A model generated the notes under the pieces. It did no database searches, had not been told where the DNA came from, and saw nothing but the letters and a program-made list of their open reading frames with translations. Positions 50,183-59,500 of a DNA stretch of 64,000 nt are shown in pieces. Source of the stretch: Charina bottae (Eukaryota; Chordata; Lepidosauria; Squamata; Charinaidae); assembly GCA_023362775.1 (NCBI GenBank), contig JALMGJ010000015.1, positions 6,418,501 through 6,482,500 of the forward strand. The letters are read 5' to 3'. The position numbers and the translations under genes were made by a program. The first letter of the stretch is position 1, and the number at the start of each line of letters is the position of its first letter.

Positions 50183-50504
50183 AAAAGAATCAGCCCTAGA
50201 TTCCATAAAAAGACTGTTACCTTGACCAATATTTAACATTGTTCCTCTAATCATCTTGTGGCTCCTGAAGGTGGGATATAAATCTAATAAATAAATTAGG
50301 ATCATTGAAAATGAGTAGATATAGCCATGATGTAAACTTAGAGAGAGAGGGTAAAATATAAATGCATTTATAACTGCTGTAAAGATGATTGGAAGCCACC
50401 TCTTTATGTCTGTCTTTTTCTTTTTCTTTTTCTTTTTTTGTCTTTTTCTTTTCTTTCTATCTATCTAACTATCTATCATCTATCTATCTATCTATCTATC
50501 TATC

Positions 50505-50547
<43 letters not shown>

Positions 50548-53500
50548 ATCTATCTATAACTCGATTTATATCGATTTATATCACCGCTCCATCTCCCCCT
50601 AGGGAGATTTACTTATCACTTTTCTTTTAGTTTACTTTCTTTTTTCTTTAAATTTGTATTGTTTTTACTTTGCAAAAAACTTCCTTAATTTATTAAAAGA
50701 AAAAAGAAAACAAGGAGCAGATATTATGGTGTTTGCAGGAGAACCCAATGATTTGTAGAAGTTCTAAGGCAGGAGGCAGCAATGCAGTGTCTGTTGTGAC
50801 ACTACTAAATGTGGCCCAGATTTTAAAATATATACAGGTAGTCCTTGTTTAACAACCACAGTTGGGACTGGAATTTCGGTTGCTAAATGAAGCGGTCATT
50901 AAGCAAATCCAACCTGATTTTAAGACCTTTTTTGCGGCAGTCGTTAAGCGAATCAGTGGGCGTTAAGCAAACCACGGTCATTAAGCAAATCATGCAGTCC
51001 CCCATTGATTTTGCTTGCCAGAAGCTGGCCGGGAAGGTCGAAAATAGCGATGACGTGACCACGGGATGCTGCGATGGTCATAAATACGAACCGGTTGCCA
51101 AGCGCCCAAATTGTGATCATGTGACCACAGGGACGCTGTGATGGTCATAAGTGTGAGGACCGGTCACAAGTCTTTTTTTACAGCACCGTCATAAGTCTGG
51201 ACCATCTCTAAACAAATGGTTGTTAAGCGAGGACTACCTGTATACAGACATACCCAGCTAGCTGGAAGCATTTAGCCAACCTTGATTGACCTCGAAAAGC
51301 TAAGCATGTTTGGACCAGGTTTGTACTTATCATCAGGGAAACCCAGGGCTGTAGGTTGAGACGCATAAGAAGGCAATGGCAAGCTACTTTGGTAATTATC
51401 CATGAAGTCACACCAAGGGATCAAAGTCCACCTGAAGGATATCTTCCTGCAAGATCTGTGTTGTCACATAAACACAATGATTGTGGCCATTTTTCATTGT
51501 TTTCATGGTTGAAAAACGGCTTTTTTTAATGTTTTGTTTTTACTTTTTAATGATTATGTTTTGGGCACCACCCAAAATTGGGTCAGATTGCCCATGACCT
51601 GAAAGGGTGCTTGACTTGCATTCTACAATATGCGTAAAAGGAAGAAGAAAAGAACCTCAAAGGTGCAAATTCAAATGAGCTATCCAGCAAAAACTGTGTG
51701 TCCTCAACAATATCTATTGCAGGGAAAATGGGGAACCCCAAAATTAAGGAGAAGGAGAGGAAGTGGATGACACATTTCAAAGACTGAGTTGCAAGAACTT
51801 TACAGTCAGCAGATGCTGTGATTGGTTGTGCTTCTGACTCATTTAGAATTGCCAGTGAGTCTTTCAGTTGTCAATCTGATTTGCATTCTACTCTCTTTGG
51901 AACAGTTTTTGGGGCTTCCCCATTTTTTTTACCTTTGCATTAATGGACATATGTAAAGCAGTTACTAGAAAGGGGAAAGATGTTTTTAGATAACACATAC
52001 AACTCTTGTAGCATGCATCATCTTACACATTTGTTACCCATGGTTGGTTTGTATTTTTTAAAAAAGGTTTGCATTACAGATTAATTTAGAAATATTAATA
52101 TCTTTTGACCTACTAATTGGGGACAGTACTTTAGAACAGTGATTCTCAGCCTTAGCAAGGAATTCTGGAAGTTGAAGTCCACATATCTTAGAGTTGCCAA
52201 GGTTGAGAAACACTGCTTTAGAATAGCAAAACTTTTTTAATTGACGTAGCCCTGCAAATAATTTGAAAAATGGCAGTAATTGGTTATTTGATAAGTAGGT
52301 TTCATTTTCTTCTTTATTTCCAACCACCATTTTAGTAGGTAAATAGTTTTGTGTACTTTCATCCTCTTTTATTTCCTTTCCTTCCTTTGACTTGAGCATC
52401 CTTGCTTTCCTTAACGGCATTTCCACATGAGGAATTCATGTCAGATTGGAAGAAACTCTTGAGTATCTGTGTTCCTACAACAGCAGCATTGGAGAGCTGA
52501 GATGATTTATTTCTAGCCGAACTCCAACATAGTTCAAACTGCTAAAAAGTAGCTTTAAAAATAATAATCTGTACCTCTATTTTCCCCTCAAGTCATCTTG
52601 CTTCATTCCTCCCCCTGGACCATGAGCTTGTGGTCCTGTAAGAACAATGGTGACTTTGCTGCTTTGCTGTGCCCCCTCAGTAGCCCAGCCTAAGCAAGCA
52701 GGGTGAAATTAACAAGTATTTTCTCAGGTTCTCCCTTTATTATGAGAAGCAAGGAGCCAGGCGGCAAGGTGCTAACTAGCACCCACATCTCTTCTTCCTT
52801 TGCTGTGGAGTAGAGAACGGAGATTTTCGTTGCTGAAAGCCTGCAGCAACTTACAGTGAGGCAGTGATTTTCATTCCTTGTTTTTAGCTTTTCAGGCCAG
52901 CAGAAGTGAAAACACGGGTCTCTTTCAAAAAGCTTTGGAGGGTTTAGGAAATGAAAATGGACTTTTTGTGGACGGGCCTTAAACCTGTTCCCACAACTCC
53001 TTAAGTCAGCCAATACATCGATTTTTCATTCCAGAATCGGTTGTTGAATTTGCCCTGTCGCTGTGTTTCCTTGAATTGTCCTCTCTCCTTTGTTCTGCAG
53101 AGTGCTATCCATTTAGTGATTTCACTGCCACTGGCCAGAGTTGATACAAGGGGATTTAATTGAATGGAGGGGTCGGGGGGGCAGGCAGAGAAGATTACCA
53201 AATCAGTTGCCTTGCAAACCTGGCATTTTGACATTGGAGGTCTCACTGCTTTGCGTTTCAGGGGTGCAGTCTGGATCCACTGCTTTGTTTGCCTCTGTGA
53301 AATAAAATTGTGAGTAGAATAGTACAGTGAGCAGACAACATGGCACACTTTTGGAGAAACTGTGACCAAAAAAGAAAGTGACAAAGAATTCTAAATCATA
53401 GAACCTGCGGTAAACAAGCATCCTCAGACTGGCGTTCTCATCACCACCATCTTCCTATTTTCCCTTTATTATACCCAGCATGGAGACCTGGGGTCAGACA

Positions 53501-56500
53501 GGGTATAAACCCTTGAGATCAGTAAATGCAAAATGCCTTCAGGAGGGGCTGTTTAGAACAATTCCTGGGTTGGAGAGGTGTTTTGATGGTGCTAGTCCAG
53601 ACCCAACTGCTGGGCATTGGAGTGGATGGGAAGAGGCTGCTCGGAGGAATGCAAATGTAGGCAAATACAGGCCATGGTAGAATTTATGAACTAGGCAGGG
53701 AGAATTAAGCAGAGATGGCTGCTCCCTGCTCTTGGGAAAAGTTGAAGCAGATGCTGGAGAAAGGAAATAGCTGCCGCTGTTTCCGGCCACTTTTCCTGAA
53801 TCCCCCTATACTTTGTGTCGATGAAGGTTCTCAGTCATCCAGGTGGAACAGTCTGTGGCTTGAATCATGTCAACTGGATTTCTATTTTCTCAGTGGAAAC
53901 GTTTCGCTCCCTATCCAAGGAGCTTCTTCAGTCTGAGTAAAGTTAGTAAGGGAATCCTCAAATACGTTTCTAGGGTGGCTGTGTGACCTTGCACCTGGGG
54001 CTAGGTCATGGTTATTTTGAGATGTTTATTAAGATTAAGATTAAGACCATTTCGCAAGCTCAACAGCAGCAGGGTAATCTTAACGATCCTCCTTTAGATG
54101 ATAATAGGACTTAGAAATAAACATCTCAAAATAACCATGACCTAGCCCCAGGTGCAAGGTCACACAGCCACCCTAGAAACGTATTTAAGGATTCCCTTAC
54201 TAACTTTACTCAGACTGAAGAAGCTCCTTGGATAAGGAGTGAAACGTTTCTACTGAGAAAATAGAAATCCAGTTGACATGATTCAAGCCACAGACCCCTA
54301 TAGTTTGTATTCCAGTCATTCTGTTCTCAGTTCTAAATTCCATGTTCTTGATTTGAGGCGGGGGCGGTCTTTCTGCATTTTGCATTGCCTTTGATATTAG
54401 GCTACTGGTTGCTGAAATTGGTGAGTGAGTGAAGAGGGAGAAGAATTAGGAGTTTGGGTTGGGAGTTCAACTGAGGAGAGGGAAGAGAGGGGAAGATATG
54501 GCTGGTGGTGATGATTGAACCCCTGTGTGGGATTAGAGCATTGCTTGCTGCAGACCTCATTGAAGCAACCAGCCCAGGAAACTCTCTCCAACCAGCAGAT
54601 ATGTTCTTCTGCTCCCTGGCCGTTGCACCACATTATCTGGGTGAGCATCAAGAAGGCAACAAGCCACACAGGAGGTGGCATCAGCAAAGGGTTGGGCAAC
54701 TGTGTGCCCGGTGAGGTGATCTCTGTCCTTTGTCATCTGCCCTGTGTAGTGGAGCACGTTGTCCTAATGGTTTGTGTTGAAGCAGCTGCCAGACCGGGTC
54801 CATGGACCTGGCACATCTGTGTCCATATCTCCTTGTTCTTCATCTCTGAGAGCAAGAAGTCTTAGTTCAGCCCTGCCGGGACAAAGTCTTGCTTGTTCTA
54901 AAAATGTTCTGCACTCAAGTTGAGTGTGAATGGACACTTTTTCTTGAAAATGGGTTGGGGAGACCACGTTCACGCTAAGGTATTTTCGGCTGTCTTCTCT
55001 CTTCTGCCCCCACTTAAAAAGGCAAATCTTGGTAGCCCCGAATTTTCTTTCTCTATCCCTTTATTTTAGAGCCGTTCCTGCTTTTTTCTTTTCTATTTGT
55101 TTTAGACAAAAGCAATATTTCTTTCTCTCTCTTATCCTCCTTTTCTTCTATTCCAACCTGTGCTGAAATACCATCAATAAGCCCTCAGCCTAATGCCTAG
55201 ATCAGTGTTTCTCAACCTTGGCAACTTTAAGACGTGTGGACTTCAACTCCCAGAATTCCCCAGCCAGCATGGCTGGCTGGGGAATTCTGGGAGTTGAAGT
55301 CCACACGTCTTAAAGTTGCCAAGGTTGAGAAACACTGGCCTAGGTATTTTATCTCCAGGGTAAGATCCCAGAGGCTGGGAAATGCATGACAAGGTGCTCT
55401 TCACTCCACGTCTGGCTTACAGCTTCTTTGATGTATCTGTCAGACCATTGTGGAAACAGAATCCTGGACCTGATGAGTCCCAATGGAACCTAAGACAGGA
55501 TTTCTTGTATTCATCATCCTACAATGGCCTGCCTCAGATGCAACAGGAAATCATGGTTTCTCGGTGAATGAGTTCTCCTGATTTCCTCCTCTGGAAGCAT
55601 TTTTTGATCCTGGCTTGTTCTTTTCAACTTACAATCCAACTGTAGCTTCAGATCTCCACTTCCTCTGAAACAGAAACGTGCTACAAGCTATGGGACCCAA
55701 GCTTAGGCAGCACTGACGCTGTGCTGTGTTTAAAGACTGAGGAAATCATTTCCAATCTTCTTGTGGACATGAGAAGAAGCTGCTAATTTGAAGCTGGTTG
55801 TAGCTGGTTTCCATTGATTCCCGTTGTTCTCTGAGTCTCCCTGGGTTCTGAACTTCATCCCCATTCACCTGGAGTGGGAGGAACACTGGTGGTGATCTGG
55901 GCGCAGTGGCCATGTGGTACTTTCCATTGGCTTTCCTTTGCTCTTCACACCCTAGCTGCATATTCCCCTAGCTTTTCTTAAGGGCTGGCTAAGCCTGACG
56001 CGTCAACCCACCACACTCGGATAAAACCAGCTCCACTTCATGGAGACATACCTTTTAATGAATGAACTTTTTTGCAGACCCCTTTCAAAGTCAGGTCTGG
56101 TAATGGCCAACTGCTCGTTTTAATGCTTGCTGGTTTCAGTGGCCATTTTCTCTGGACATTTGGGGAGCTCATTCCAACCCGTTTGCAAACCACCAGTTGG
56201 ACGTAGCCTGGAGGCAGGTTTCCCTAACTTCCTTTGCTGATTGTAACTGTAACCCTCCCTCAAAGAAAAATGGCAAGTGCTGATGGGGGGACCACCTGCC
56301 CCTTCTCTTGCTGATCTTCTGTATCACACTTGTACTGTAGTATGCTCCTGACGACTACAATGGCCTCATTCAGCTCAACGACCAAGCAAGGAGCGTGTTA
56401 CAAGCACCGAAAGACTGGGTTTGCTTGTAAGTGTTTGTAACCACCAGAGGAGGTAAGCTCGGATTGGCAGAAGCGGAGTTCTTTGGTGGTGAATGGAAAT

Positions 56501-59500
56501 GATTCTGCGGGGAGATGATTTTTTTTCCCTTTCCCTTTCTGTAAAAAAAGAACCAACAAATCATGTTGCATCCTCCCTTCCTAGCTTGTGACGGGGATTT
56601 TGCTTGCTAACACTTCCTTGCTTGGGCACCTCGCATGACTCCACTAACCCAAAGGTGGTGTTGATCATCTCAATGGGGGGCGTTTGTGCTTCTGGATGGA
56701 GGAGAGTGTTGGGAGGTTGGATTTTGAAGTTTGCTTGGCATTCTCTCTCTCTGTTTTTTTGGAAGCCAGGTTTCCTGCTTAAGCCGTCATCAGCTGTGCT
56801 GGCCACTTTCCACTGGTCCTCTGGTCGGTTATGGAGCAGGAAAAGCAAAATATAATCCCTCTGATTTGGGAAAGGTGGAAGAGGAAGCATAATTTAATTA
56901 GTGTACTGATTGTTCTTCCATTTGCCACAGCCCACCTGGGGCCCTCTAGAGGTCTCGAGAATGCTTAAGTCCCAGCCACCATCTTGCAGGGTTCCTCAAC
57001 CTCAGCCATTTTAAGATGTGTGGACTTCAACTCCCAGAATACTCCAGCCGGCTGGAGTATTCTGGGAGTTGAAGTCCACACATCTTAAAATGGCTGAGGT
57101 TGAGGAACCCTGATCTGCAGGGTACCAGTTTAGGAAGGATGTTGTGTGAGTTAAGACTTGGGGGTTTATTCCCACCCAGTCCTCCTCCCTAGAATGTAGA
57201 GCTGTAGAGTAACTGCCTCTGAGTGTGTAGTGTAGTGGGTGCCTTCTCTTGGCTGCGGTGTTGACTCCGCCACTTGACCTTCTAAAGATGGAGGCATAAG
57301 ATTTGAGCTTTTGCAGCCAATTCTAATGATATGCCCACGCTCCTTGGCAGTTGGATCACCAGCGCTGCCAGGATAAGAGCATGGCTGAATTCTAATCTGA
57401 AATTTCAGCACCGTCTCTCCTTTGGCAGTCTTAAGAACTGGGGCAGGACCTGTTGCTTTGACGTTCACTCTTCTTCAGACTCATCCACCACAAAATGGGC
57501 ATCATGTGGTAAAGTAAGGAGGAAGCAGTAGATTCCTTAACTGTCGCCTTTGCTGTAAAAGACAGTGTGGAACAGATCTGAAATGCTCACTTCTGCTTGA
57601 AGAGCATAGTCCGACAAGGCGTGCGATGCTGACTGAGTTGCAAGAATTCCTGTCTGTTATTCTGGAAGCCAGTTCACAAACTATGCTGTCTTCAATCTTG
57701 AATCCAGAAAAACAGACCAAAGATTCCTGAAGTTACCATAGCCGAAGGGCCTGAAACAGTGGAGAATCATGTATTTCTTTAAACAGTTTCCACAGCTACC
57801 CAGACTGTTCCCATAAGGCTGCCCATCTCATTCTCACGGCTCTGGGCAGCTAACAGTGCATGAAAAAACCAATACAAGAATCCAAAAAATAAAAGTTAAA
57901 AGGCTATAACAAATCATATCAAGCAAGCAGGCTCTTGGAGGTAGAAAAATCCAGTTTCTGTCCACTTGTAGTAGTAGTTTTTCATGGTTCAGCAGTTTAG
58001 CATACAGAGATGGAATTAGATGGTGGAATGACCAGGACCTCCTCTGTATTGTGCATAACTACAAATGCCTGTTCCCTGACATTCTGGCTTTCTGGGTGCA
58101 GGGATTTCTTCTTTTCTTCATGGAGACGTATCACCTGAGGCTTCCCCCAAAGTCTGAATTCTCAGATGATGAGAATTACATCTAAGAAATCACGGTTATA
58201 GAGTAGCCCTCTGGAAAAAGCAACTGGGCCTGTTTAAACGTCGGAGAGAATTTCATTTCACTGTGTTTCAAATCTGCTTCGTAGGGTCTAGCTGCTGTCT
58301 AGTCAAGCAAGGGTTGGGAAAAGGGATGGTGGCCCTGGGCTTCTACAGGAGAATGAGCAGAGCGTTTGGTGTCTGCTACCTAAAACACGCTGGGAAGTTT
58401 CTGTAGACAATTGACATCTCTAGCACAGTGTTTTGCTGACTGTTGGATTTCTACCGTACTAGGATTCTGCCCATCAGCCAGATGGCAACAGGTGCTCATG
58501 GCAGACCCAGTGGTGAACATGAGGGGGCGTGCATCAAATTCCCTCCCCATTTCAAAAGCAGCGACCATAGAGGGATGCTGGTTTTTGTTGCTCTTTTTCA
58601 TTCCAGTGTTGGCTCCATGGAACAGCCATCAGCAATGTCCAATTTAGGAGCTGAATCCTTCTTGGCTTGGAGAAGACCATGCTTTCATGCACACCCTTGT
58701 GGGTGATTTGAAAGAAACATGCCAGAATGCCTAGGCTATATTTTTAAAATATCTGAGCATCCACATTTGCAGTTATTTATATAACAAAAGAACTTATCAT
58801 GGTCTGCTTTCCCCATTGTTTAGCTCACTGTTTCTCAACCTTGGCAACTTTAAGATGTGTGGGCATCAACTCCCAGAATTCCCCAGCCAGCCATGCTGGC
58901 TGGGGAATTCTGGGAGTTGAAGTTAACACATCTTAAAGTCGCCAAGGTTGGGAAACACTGGTCTAGCTTGTCAAATTAATCTTGGAACATGCATAGTCCT
59001 GTAAGTATGGATTAGGGGTGTGCTTTCCTTGAGTCGAATGACTTGAAACTCAGCTTACTTGCTAACATGGACAGGCCATTTTCACAAAACAGGAACAAAG
59101 TTTAGCATGTCTACCATGAACCCAGGCTTTGGGGTTAGTTTTTGGCTCAGTGTATTGTGCAAACAATACAATAAACAATTATATAAACAATACAATAAAC
59201 AATACAATACAATAAACAATTGAGGGGCGTGGTGGCTCAGCGGGTAAGACGCCAGGCTTGTCGATCGGAAGATCGCAAGTTCGGAGGTTCGAATCCCTAG
59301 CCCCGCGTGACGGAGGGAGCTCCCGCACTTGCCCCGGCTCTTGCCAACCTAGCAATTCGAAAGCATGCAAATGCAAGTAGATGAATAGGTACCACTTCGG
59401 TGGGTAGGTAACAGCGTTCCGCGCACGTCATGCCGGCCACATGACCGCGGAAGCGTCTTCGGACAGCGCTGGCTCTTCGGCTAACAAACGGAGATGAGCA

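Larger units (their letters stand above)
53818..54297. mobile_element. Penelope-like element palindrome
   Basis: Begins TCGATGAAGGTTCTCAGTCA, arms inverted about 54030, ends CATGATTCAAGCCACAGACC. Shorter than the 24-kb copy because the central endonuclease-tail sequence is deleted. Confidence 0.7.

Noticed and set aside
53001..53421. 127-residue - strand frame
   Set aside because: No domain recognised; lies in an intron without codon or motif support.
54397..54699. 100-residue - strand frame with signal-peptide-like start
   Set aside because: No recognisable family, no splice context, and low-complexity C-terminal part; likely chance in an intron.
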